Assembly (NCBI GenBank): GCA_013399305.1
Contig: VXAI01000192.1
Span: 1,235,768 to 1,299,767, forward strand
DNA length: 64,000 bases
Direction of reading: 5' to 3'
Source of the DNA: Rostratula benghalensis
Taxonomy: Eukaryota > Chordata > Aves > Charadriiformes > Rostratulidae
The notes below the pieces were generated by a model. It did not search any database and was not told the DNA's origin. It saw nothing but the letters and a program-made list of their open reading frames with translations. Positions 52,959-63,489 of this stretch are shown one piece after another; the stretch's first letter is position 1; each line of letters begins with the position of its first letter. Both the position numbers and the translations under genes were made by a program.

Positions 52959-53054
52959 TCATTCTGCCTCAATTCGAGGTAAGACAGGAAGAATAAGATT
53001 TCCAAATGCAGAGTCTTGAGTTATGAAGTATCCTGAGGAATGTGCGTGTGCGTG
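52959..53054 (-). other. INIP: INIP last coding exon
   Basis: The exon follows acceptor TTTTTCTCTTTCCAG and starts on a codon boundary with the His/Ala repeat HAHAH. It then encodes SSGYFITQDSAFGNLILPVL and PRIEAE, and stops at TGA (52961-52959). This is 31 codons plus stop. Confidence 0.97.
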
Positions 53055-56000
53055 CTGGAAAGAGAAAAACATTTGTTAAAAGCATAACTCCCCGCAGCAC
53101 TAATATATTTCAGGACTTTACAGCTTCTGTAGCATTGGTTATTTATTTCTCCCAGTCTGCTCCTCAGCTCTGATCATCATTCAAAACCAGCACTTTATAT
53201 CAGCCACACCTGAACACAGCCCATCAAGGAACTTGGTCATTCCCTGCTGCTTGTTTTTCAGTAAATCCTGTGGGGTTGGGGAGAGTGGCAAATGAACTCC
53301 TGATCGTCCTTCTCTGCTCTGAGCCCCTGCTTCCACTCTCATCTACAACCAGCTCACTAGATCAGTGGGCTGCACCGGTAACAGCATAGCTGGTAGGCCA
53401 TGGGAAGCTGTGCATGATGCTGCACTTGTGGTACTTGTGTTTGGTTTGAGACACAAACTGGAGGGAGTCCAGCAGAGACCCCAAGAAATGGCTGGAGGCT
53501 GCACTGGAGCTCCCAGTGCCCAAGGTGGGTGAGAGGACTGAGCTTCTTGTTAGAAGAGAAAGCTGTGGGGAAATCTTATGCTGTTTTCAAATATCCAGTG
53601 ACAGAATATAGGGAGGACAGAACAAGACTCAGAGCCAAGAAAGGGCACAAGAAGTCCATCCCTGGACAGCTTCAATACTTGATTGGACCATGCCCTGAAT
53701 GATGTTATACAGCACTACTCTTAGTCATTCCTGGAGCAGAGACTGGACCAGAAACCCCCTGAGGTTTCTTGCAGCCTCATTGTTCTGTGATCAACACAGG
53801 ACACCAGCCAGACCTCACTTCTGCTCCAATTCATTTTAGGAGAAGCAAGCTGGGGACTTGTACTGTGTAACAGAAATATAAGGATGGGTGAAAAGCATTG
53901 TTAGTTTGCATCTCAATGGTTTTTTCCACTCCTGTGCTCCCTGCCAAATCATTTTGTCTGGAGTGCCAGGAAGGTAGGGGCTATTTAGTGGCTTTCCTGC
54001 TCAATTTCCAATTTCAACACCAAAATCAACCTCACCTGATGAGCAAAACAGCAGCAAACAGAGGCCTGTAAATGTACAAATAAATGTGGGTAGTTCCCCC
54101 TAGACCTGAGACATTCAGAAGTATAATAAAACTGACTCTTGACTAAGATGTACAAAACAGCATTGAGGAAGAATGAGCTGATAGATAACAGCTTTTATCC
54201 TAACAGATAGAAACTTCATTTGTGACAAATGCAGAAATGTATGAAACCTAATCTCTAAAAGGAGCTTTTCATTTTCTCTAGGTGCAGGACTGAACATCTC
54301 AGACAGAGCCAAGCCAAACTGAACCTGACTGTCAGCTTACCTGCAGTGCAGCCTTCTGCTGTGCTGCAATGTGCTGTTGCTCAGCATGATCACGGAAATC
54401 CTTGTTCAATGGTGATCTTGCAAGTGCAATGCTGCAATGAAAAAGGGGACATGATACATACTGAAAAAAAAACACCACCAAACAACTTGCCCTTCTAGCC
54501 ACAGATTCTGTGACTTCCACAGCTCATGATTTATTTGACTCATGGCTTGACAACTGTTAACTATTGTTTGGAATATGTTAAGAAGAGAGCAAAGGAAAAT
54601 GGGGGACTACAGCCGTACCATTTGACCTAGCATAAACAACTGATGCCAAACTAAACCCAGAAGACACCCAGTCCTGAAGCTTGTCGTGGATTTTGCTCAA
54701 GGGTGGAGTCCCACTGAAGTCTGTGGAGCCACTGGGTGACATGTTAGACAACGTCAGCAATTTTTAAAATGATCAGCTTTTTGTTTGCACCGCTAACCAG
54801 CCACTCAGTGACTGTTCTAAAAAACCGTGATAAACAGAAGCACCAATAAGAATTCAGCAGTGTTCAGTGAACACCAGTTCTTTGGCAGATGGGCAGCAGC
54901 TCACTGCTTATGGTAAAGCAGCTTTCCATTGATAGAACTAAAATAATGACCTGGTGACAGCTTAGAGAACCTAAAATTTATTTTGCTTGTCTATCTCTGT
55001 GCAGCATACATTAGGTATCAGATTAAATTTTCTAAATATGTTTTCTTGGTCTTTATATCTCAAGGCTCACCCACCTTGCTAACCAGAAAAAAGAAGAAAT
55101 AAGAAGCAGACTTTCTTACCGCCCCCAACAACTTTATATAAGTAACATAACCAGCCATCCTCCAGATAGAAATCAGTGAGGACTGCCATTGGAGCTGTAT
55201 TGCAAGGCAAATCACAGCTACCCCTGAAATTGGCTCAGGAGCCAACGGTGCTGAAAGCCTAGCTCTCCTCAGCCATAGAAACAGAAGTATGAAGGACAAG
55301 GGATTCAAGCAAAGCCATCAATTGACCTTTCCCAGCAGCTTCAGTGTCAACAGCTGACTTAGTAAATCAAAGGCAGCCATGCTCATGAAAAGGCCTTCAG
55401 TTGCATCTATGCCTAAATGCATAACAAAAGCTAAGTAACAATCCTCTGCACAGATTTTCTGACAAATATTAAGATAAGCTTCACTGGTGGAGAAAAGAAA
55501 TACTCATGTTATTTGTAATTTAATATTGTCAGTTATTTTGAAGGCATTTATTTTGCCTTTAATTCTGTATTCTCTAACTTTTCAGTATGATTTCTGTAAA
55601 TAATCTTAAGGCTTTACCATAAACTGACACTTTTCAACAGAAGTATTCTATTCTTAGAGAGACTACTCCCGTATGCCAAGGCCAGAAATTGATTACCACA
55701 TTCACCCTTGCACTGGCCATGCCACTATTGTGCCTCAGGTACATTAAGCTCTTTTTCTTCCAAGTTTACAGAATTTCTATGGTCTTATTTCTGACAACTC
55801 CACAGTTCAAAACCTTTGGCACAACCTCCCTGCCACAGAACCATCAGCTTTTCAAAAAATAACACATCAGCCCACTGTGTCGAAGCAGAGAGTCTGATGG
55901 CTGCTTTGTAGCTTCTCCCCACATCCCCACTTTCAAAATTAGTAAATTCTCATTGTGCTCACTAGCATAGTGTTACATTTCCTTAAAGAAAAAAGAAAGT

Positions 56001-59000
56001 AAACAAGTATGCCCTGAAACTCTGCCAGACTTGCAATGAGGTGTGTAAACACTGTTGCCAGGAATTAGAGGTTGTATGTAACAGTATGATATTTCTGTTT
56101 TCTCCTCTCATCAATAATTTTCCTTGAATAAGAACTGTATATAGAGTGAATCAGATACCTAACTCAGGCATTTTCAAATACCCTGCACGCTTTATCACAG
56201 TAAGAAGGAATCCAAGTTGACCTAAAATTTCCTTGGAAAAAAGATATGGGCAACACTCAGACTGTATCCATAGTACTGCATGTAAAGTCACAGCCTATAT
56301 GTAACACACGATGTCTAAAATAGGGCACTGAACTCACTTCATGATAACCCAAAAGTCCAGCTATTGCAATTTCTCCACCTAAACCACGTGTGGCTTTCCA
56401 GTTACAGATTTATAACAAAAAATCTAATCTCTTTGTTTTAAATGGGAGAAATCCCAGTGACAGCTCCCAAACTCAAATTAGATTATTATACCTTCTGGAG
56501 TAGAATCAACCCTTACAACGCACCATCTTTCAGGGGAAGAGCTGCAGTAACATAAACTGGCTTTGTCTGGCACACAGGAATTTTCAAAGATAACTCACTC
56601 CCTGCTCTTCTCCAAACACAGAGTGCCCAGAAACTAATGGTCTGCCACGTCCGTTCCTTAGGGCATTTTGGCTTCATAATTAGACGCTTTCTCAGTGCCC
56701 GCTCCCCAATTCTTCTTTACAGTAGACTGATAGAATTGAGGAACCATATCTGCTTCTCCCCTCCTCAAACGGAAATTACATAAGCCAAAATTCAGGGTCT
56801 GCAAACAATTTTAAATACCAGTATATTCATGAAGTGCAAGGTCTCTCTGACTGGTCGTTGCAGATGGTCAGGAAACACTTCTGATTAACATTCATGTAAG
56901 TTTACAGCTCACTTGCTACATTGGTGTTTTTTTGTTTTTTTTTTTCCATTTGATCTAATCAGAGATGTCCAAACAAGTCTAAGAACATAAAATACCTGGC
57001 TCCAGGGTGATTTGTGGAAGACTGGTTTTGCATAAGTAACTTTCTCTTCTCCTTGTCTAGTTCTGCCAGGATTGCAACCCTATTTTTATTCTGGAAACCT
57101 GGTGGGAATGACAGAAAAGTATTAGAGATTTACTTGATTCCTATAGCCCAACTTTAACCTTGTGGCATTAAAACTCTCTGCACAATATGGCACTATGATG
57201 AATATACTAATCTTTAAGGCTTTTCACCCATCTGAACGGCTATTAATAAATGGGTCTCATTTTTCCTTTTCTCATTTCTCATAAGCTACCATCCATATTA
57301 ATACATTTTAAAATACAGATTTCTATCTCAAGTCAGATCCTACCCCTTCCCAAGCCAGCTCCAGAGCTATAAACAAGGTATGTGATCAAATTCTTGCCTT
57401 TCAAAGAAAAAAAAAGAAAAAAAAAAAAGGAAACTTACCATGTTCTAGATTTAAAATGTAGTCACTGAATGTACAATTCAATGATAATAATGGAGTAATA
57501 TACTTACAGGACCTAAATCTCATGCCAGTGAAGTCAAACTATAATGAAAGTTTTACATATGTAAGAGATAAGAATTTAAAGTTTGCACGTGCTTACACAA
57601 AAAATTACAACCTCATGTCAAGAATATGCACTTTTTTCATCTTTAATTTGCTGCTATTCTTTAAAAATCAAGCCACTACACAGACAAATATAAAAGATGT
57701 AGAAGTCAAATTCTTTACCTTATTTCCTTCATACAAAAAGTCAAAGTAATTTGCTACTTATTGGGAACTCCTGCGTGCTCTGCCCCTGTCACCATCCTGA
57801 GTGCCGTTTTAGTAGTACCACTTTAAAAATGGTAGCCCCCAAGCCCATTAGGAAGGCCAGACAGGTAACTCTTAAGGGGAGCATTAGCATGTCAACACAA
57901 AATTATTTTAAATTCATTTTCAGTACCTGCCCTCAAAGTTCATTCCCTTTGAGAGATCTTCTGTTGCTGCTCAATTACATGATCCAATATTACTTTCATC
58001 GGCATGGCTCAATAAGGTACCATTACTCAACAACCTTCTGCTAGCACTTGTTTATCCCAACATGCAAAAATCTAAATGCATGCTTGGAATTCAGATAATA
58101 TGGTGACTGAGGCAAGAAAGCGGAGACCATTTATTAACAGAAGATGCTGTCAGCTAAAAAATAAAGGCTCAATATGCTTAAAGTTATCACGAAGCAGATG
58201 GTATGATTCAGAAAGGCTTGAAACGTGTAAGAATAAAATTTTAAATGCTGTTTTTAAACTGTGATTAGAAACTGCAAGATTATCACCCTTTTCCTTTTTA
58301 GTATGGGTCCTGCTATAGTATAATATGGCAGAAACTCTAGAGGGATCCAGAAGAAACCCAAGTATTTTTTCTTCCTTTTCCTAGCTCTCTACTACTAAGA
58401 GAGGATGGGAAGATGGGTTTTCTTCATTAAAAAAAAAAAAAAGTAAAAAAAGAAAAAAGTTGGGTTTTGCTCCCGAATGCAGACTGTGCCCATCAGCAAT
58501 CTGCTGTACTGAAAAGTCATTGGTTTAACATTAAGTAGAAAAAAAGCCTACTTGAGAAAATGGATGAGGCCATCCAATATGTACATGTTAGTGCTCCTCA
58601 GCTGAGCAATGTGAAGTTCCTACAGGTATTTTAAACTTTTCTAAAATGCAAAGTAAAACCTATTAATTTAAAATTAAGAATAGAGAAGGCGGGACATGAG
58701 AAATTAATTTTAGAGAAAAAATCTGGCATCCTTACAAAATAATTCATCGTATCTGGCAATATATAAGCGACACCTCCATTTAGATTCTTCCCTGTCCAGG
58801 GCCCCAAAGTCCTTCTGTAAAGATCAACTTGAAACCACTTCCTATTTCAATTATAAAGAAAGTAATTTTTCATCTGTAGATTTGAAATGTCTGTTCCGCT
58901 TTCTGGTACTAAAAAAAAAGGGACACGCACAAAAATATAGTCATCCTTAGTACAGATCAGATTCTCCTCTGAAAATCTATACTTCCTTTTACAAACACAG

Positions 59001-62000
59001 CAATTTCTTAGTAACGTTCTTCCCTTACTAAGTCTTCCCTTAATTAAGCTGAGTTGCCCTACTATTTTGAGTTTGAACAGTTCATGAATATTGCAGTTCA
59101 TTAATAATTCCCTGCTATGCAGACACAAAGAGTCCTGACAGACAATGACCCGTTCAAGGCAGCTAAACAGATTAATGGCAGTGTCAGATGTCAAACTGAA
59201 CACCTGGGTCCTCAGGTTACTCCCTCTGTGTCCTGGATTGAGAGACACATGGCTACCTTTTCTTCCAATACTGGGGAAAATTGCACTTTTAGAAGACTCT
59301 AGTGTCTGAATTCACAAAAATATTTACTTTGTGGCCAGCCAGGCTCTGTGGGATTAAAGGTCTCAGTGCCTTCAAGCCTTGCCAGGTGCAAAGACAAGGA
59401 GGAGGAAGGCCTGAGCATTTGATCCAAGCTGGCCAACGAGATTATTTTGTCCATGAGCATCACAGTCAACATACATTAGAAAAGTTTGCTGCGTAGCTCT
59501 CTCTCCCTTGATGGTGGCAGCCCAGACAACTCCTTGCCCCAGTGCCAGACCCCTGAGGCCTTCCTTTCCCCCAGTATAATTGGCTAAGTACAATTCTTGT
59601 ATATCTTCTATCAGTATCAGGATTCGTACCTGTTCTTTAGTATTATTCTTAATTATTTTGTTATATTCTATTAGATCTATTTATATCTCAACCCTCACAA
59701 TTCTTTGTTTCCCAATTCCCCTTTCTGGGTGTGGAGGGGTCATCGGATGATAGAATAATTGTCTAAACAATAATAATTTTTTATGGGTTTTCTCAAACTC
59801 TAACAAGTTTGGTGCCCAACATGCTATCTTAACAAATTCTGTGCCCATCATGATATCTTAACAGATTTGGCAGTCAATGTGGTACTTCAATGAGTTCAAT
59901 GTATACTACATATGGTATTTTAACAAAGCTTGGCATGCAGCAGGGTATTTTAACGATGTTGGTACTCAACTTGATAGTAGTAGGTAACTAAAATCCTTCT
60001 GGAAGCTGGTTTTGCCATCAAATGAGGTAAAGCCAAGGGACCCATACAGGAGATTCAGTTTTTAGGAATTACGTGGCAAGATGGGCGTTGCCAGATCCCA
60101 GTGCATGTGATTAACAAAAGAACAGCTATGTCACCATCTACCAACAAACAGGAAACACAAACCTTCTTAGGTATTGTGGTTTTTCTGGAGAACGCATATT
60201 CCTCAATACACTCAGATTGTGAACCCTCTCCAAGAAATGACCAGAAGGAAGAATGATATTAAATGGGGCTCTGAGCAGCAATCAGCCTTTGAGCAGATTA
60301 AATGGGAGATTATTTTGCAGTAGCCCTTGGGTCAGGAGAAAAAGGACAAGATGTAAGAAATGTGCTGTATACTGCAGCTGGGGAGAATGGCCTTACCAGG
60401 AGTCTCTGGCAAATAGCACTTGGAAAGACTTGAGGCCAACCCCCAGGGTTTTGGAGTCAAGCACATAGAGGATCAGAAGCTTGCTAAACTATCACTGAAA
60501 AAGAGATATTAGCAGCCTATGAAGGAGTTCGAGGTGCTTCAGGGGTAACTGGTACTGAAGCACAGCTCCTCCTGGCACCTCGTTTGCCAGTGTTGAACTG
60601 TATGTTTAAAAAGTCCCCTTCCACACATCTGTCTACACAGAACCTGTATTTTTTCCACCTATGGAAATCTCTAAAGGAGAGTTCCTTCCTACATACAGTC
60701 ACATTTCTCGGAGAGTTTCATCTGGGAGAACTCACACATGGAGTCTTTAATTTAATAACACACAAAGTATGCTCTGGCTTTGTTGTACAAGCAAAAGCAT
60801 TACAAGACCAGCCTAATTAATGCAAGTATTCCCAAGCACCTGAAAGTCATTTCTGTAATTTAGAAGCTGATTTTTTCCCCTGCTACTAAAGTGTACCACT
60901 CAGGTCTTTGAGCTCATCATGTGAGCAATACGCAGCATGCTAAAAGCTCTTCTCTCTTTTTTAAATGCTATAATCAGTCTCATGCAATCAGTGCAATCAC
61001 ATCTATGTGGTACTAACGGCCTGAAGTAAGACTTTCATTCAATTCTGTTTGGTTTTGGTGCACTCATATGCAGCTCCAAATTTTTGAAATTCCAATCAAA
61101 AGACTGCTTTCCTAAAGGTCTAATGAATTAAAGAAAGTCGAGTCCATAAACTCTTAACCTTGGTAGTCCGAGCCAGAAATTAACAGAAAATTCAATTAAC
61201 TCCCAGGAAAATACCCAGTACTGATGAAAGAAAAAAACTTGGTACAAAAAATATTATGAAAACACTCTACCTGTGTAGAAGGCTACTGTTTAATTCATTC
61301 ACTCAGTTTTGTTTAAGTGTTACCATTTGTAACCCTTCCAGTTTCAGTAAATCTATTTTCTCCAAGAGGGAAATGATAGAATGGATTGCCTGAACGGTAG
61401 TACTATGTGTGCCATACGAGTTGAAAATGGGGTATTTGTCTCAATCATTTTCACTACAACACTGCATCTGGCCAAAAGAAAAGATAAGAGAAGGCTTGAA
61501 CTGTTGCTTGTATTTACCCATTCCTTTCTATATTTTCCTAGGTGTATTATTTAGACGCTCATTTGAGTGATTAAGCTTGATAGTGTTTCTTGCCTGCTTA
61601 GTGCAAAAGATTTTCATATGATAATTAAAGAGTTCCTTTAGTGAGCCTCTAAAGGGCATGTCAAAGTACAAAAGCTGATTTCATGGCTCTATTAAGTTAT
61701 AAGCCTCTGGAATCAGAGGGAAGCAAAGGCATTCTGGGACTATAACTCCATCTCAATTCTCAGTAAATTCTCATATTTAAGAAAAAGTAGCTTTTAAGTC
61801 TCTATGACAACAATCTGTACCTTGCAATGATGCTGAGCTGGTATTCACAGAATAAAGCAAGATTTACCATTGCGTACCAAAAGCTTCTCAGAGTTAAAAT
61901 CTGCAAACAGACAGCTATCTGCAATCTGCAGTACTCCTTTCCAATGCTTTAGAAAAGCTCAATAAGGGCTACAAAAACTATCTTCTTTTGAAAAGTGGCA

Positions 62001-63000
62001 TGTAAAATCTGTCTTTTGGACCAACACTTTCTTTCTGGATTTGTACTGAAAGCAGAGGGCAGTTGTGGAGGGAGGGGGATGGACCCACACAAGTGATCCT
62101 GGTGTCTCATTTGAAGTATCAGCACTTCAGAATTAATTACACCCAACTCTGTGGGACTGCTTTCCTGGGTAAGGACAATGCAGCAGAAACGTGCAAGTCT
62201 TGGGTTGCTGGGAAACTGAATTCTGAACTCATTTCTCACAACCGTTAAGTGAAGAGCCATACCAGGGAGCCTCCTTCTTCTCAGCTCTTCAGTAGCAGAC
62301 AAGCCCCCCAGTTCCACTCAGATTCCCAGAAAGCACCTCTAGAGGGCGATTTAAGACCCTTTTTCAATCAAACGGCGTGACATCTCTTCCGTCCGACCCT
62401 CAGCTCCCTCTCACACCTTGGCATCTCTACCTATACACAGATGTACTATTTCCATGTCTTGAACGATTTCATGGAAACAATTCATATACGCCGTCATGCA
62501 AAGAAACATTTAATCACAGCCAGTGTTACATTTTATTTGGCTTGTCCTCTGAGGTGTGGCCACTTGCTATCTATCTTCAACAGCTGTTACTGCCTGGTCT
62601 TGCTGGCATCAAGGCATGGAATATATTAACATTTCTGCTGTTTCCTGATGCTGAGTGCAAGAGCTGAAAGTCACGTTCAATGCTAAGTGGTGCAAGAGTC
62701 TGAAATATGCTTTAGGAAACCACAGCACTACAGTCATGGCAGGTACTTCATGACCCCAAGCATGAAGGAATGCACAGCTTCCTACCCACCACTGGTCTTT
62801 TTCAACCATTCAAAGTGTGCCTCTTCTCCCAGAAGGCTTGCTCACATTCTGCTGGCTTTCAGCCCCACTTTCCTTCCTCCCCTTCCCTCTTTCTATAGAA
62901 TGCACTTCTGATTTGGTGACTTCACTGACATTTTGCATGTAGTCCTTCCCCGTGGATACTTAGATTAAAACCTACCTTGTCCTGAAGGATTTGTTGCCAT
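52959..63000 (-). CDS. INIP: INIP, SOSS complex subunit C (whole coding span, four coding exons)
   Basis: INIP (also SOSSC, C9orf80, MISE) is a small subunit of the SOSS complex. It works with INTS3 and the single-stranded-DNA-binding proteins NABP1/NABP2 in the nucleus, in sensing and repairing double-strand breaks. Four minus-strand exons, 62976-63000, 56996-57098, 54341-54431 and 52959-53054, join in phase to 104 residues, the same length as the human protein. The protein runs MATNPSGQG, then FQNKNRVAILAELDKEKRKL, then HPGASIALARSPLNKDFRDH, AEQQHIAAQQKAALQ and finally HAHAHSSGYFITQDSAFGNL, ending RIEAE. All junctions have GT donors and AG acceptors with good pyrimidine tracts. The start is supported by an in-frame TGA two codons upstream. 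The predicted protein is helical and polar, with no signal peptide or membrane segment. The gene is tail-to-tail with KIAA1958, as on human 9q32. I am very confident of the identification. Confidence 0.97.
53440..53795 (+). mobile_element. Old, diverged CR1-like LINE remnant in INIP intron
   Basis: Plus-strand blocks recall a CR1 3' end: GAAGTCCATCCCTGGACAGC, then GGAGCAGAGACTGGACCAGA and CCCCTGAGGTTTCTTGCAGC, ending CATTGTTCTGTGATC. Divergence from the younger CR1 copies in this window is high, so it is an ancient insertion. It lies antisense in the last INIP intron. Confidence 0.65.
54341..54431 (-). other. INIP: INIP exon 4
   Basis: This 91-base exon has acceptor TTTTTCATTGCAG and donor GTAAGC. 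It completes the split Ser and encodes IALARSPLNKDFRDHAEQQH, then IAAQQKAALQ. It ends on a codon boundary. Confidence 0.97.
56996..57098 (-). other. INIP: INIP exon 3
   Basis: This 103-base exon has acceptor CATTCCCACCAG and donor GTATTT. It encodes the end of the split Gly, then FQNKNRVAILAELDKEKRKL through NHPGA, and two bases of a split Ser. It is the charged, probably helical core of the protein. Confidence 0.97.
57401..57430. repeat. A-rich low-complexity tract
   Basis: Mostly A with scattered G, in INIP intron 2 just upstream (in transcription) of exon 3. A similar tract lies at 58428-58460. Confidence 0.9.
59390..59800 (+). mobile_element. LTR-like region of the ERV-L-type element
   Basis: The sequence GGCCAACGAGATTATTTTGT near 59430 and the later block TTTATATCTCAACCCTCACA (about 59681) resemble the U3 and R/U5 parts of bird ERV-L LTRs. 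The 5' end is not clearly marked by TG and could lie up to 90 bases further left. Confidence 0.5.
59800..59980 (+). repeat. Six diverged ~29-bp tandem repeats in the ERV leader
   Basis: Units start with TTAAC-like pentamers at about 59800, 59829, 59858, 59886, 59920 and 59950 (spacings 29, 29, 28, 34, 30). Each unit contains a version of TTTGGTGCCCAACATG, which in the first unit sits where a retroviral primer-binding site would be. The others look like diverged copies of that segment. Confidence 0.75.
59990..60640 (+). pseudogene. ERV pol fragment (RT connection and RNase H), disrupted
   Basis: Motifs of a retroviral pol protein occur in changing frames: FLGITWQDG (about 60062), TQTFLGIV (about 60160), IKWGSEQQSAFEQIK (about 60258), YTAAGENG (about 60370) and ISAAYEGVRGASG-like sequence (about 60507). 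The order matches the RT thumb/connection and then RNase H. Stops include TAG after WEIILQ near 60321. The catalytic RT part that should lie upstream is absent; leader repeats adjoin directly. It is a dead relic. Confidence 0.75.
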
Positions 63001-63059
63001 CCTTCAATTTTCAGCCCTAGTTTTATTCAGCTGCAGTTCAACTCTTTTAACACAAATAC
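62976..63059 (-). other. INIP: INIP exon 2: start codon exon
   Basis: The exon follows a strong acceptor (read on the minus strand: TTGCCTTGTGCCTGTTTTGCAG). It has 59 bases of 5'UTR and then ATG at 63000-62998. Eight codons (MATNPSGQ) and the first base of the next Gly codon precede the donor GTAGGT. The in-frame TGA just upstream of the ATG fixes the start. Confidence 0.9.
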
Positions 63060-63489
63060 CTGCAAAACAGGCACAAGGCAAGATAAACATACTCCTTCAA
63101 AAGAAAAGCTTGGATTTCATTCTGTTACAGATTTTATAAGTGTGGTCACTATTACAAAGCATAAGCCAAATACAGCACGTGCATTCCTTTAAAATATGTA
63201 ATACCATTTATACTGTTCTGATTGAAATTTTTAGCTTGAAACATCAACAGTCAAGATCAACTCTTTTTCAGATTCTAGCAACTTAAGAACAACCTTTAGA
63301 GTAATTCCGGAGTCATGCATGCTTTTTCTTAACAGAACTGCTTCTTGACAAAGCACGTGAGGTGATAGTTGAGAATCACATTAAAGTGTTGCACTCCTTA
63401 AATGCTAAAGCCCTGAAAGACTTCAGTTTAGGCTCCAACCCGGGGCAAACTGATAGCGCAAAGAAAATTAAATCCCAGCTACAAGGCCT

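Larger units (their letters stand above)
59390..60835 (+). mobile_element. Internally deleted ERV-L-like provirus, antisense in INIP intron 2
   Basis: The layout is: one 5' LTR-like region, a leader with tandem repeats, a pol fragment, then no recognisable 3' LTR. It is inserted in the large INIP intron on the strand opposite to INIP. Gag, protease and the reverse-transcriptase catalytic part are missing, and the remaining frames contain stops, so it is inactive. The family assignment rests on the LTR style and pol motifs and is not certain. The right edge is a guess, because pol similarity fades after about 60640. Confidence 0.75.
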
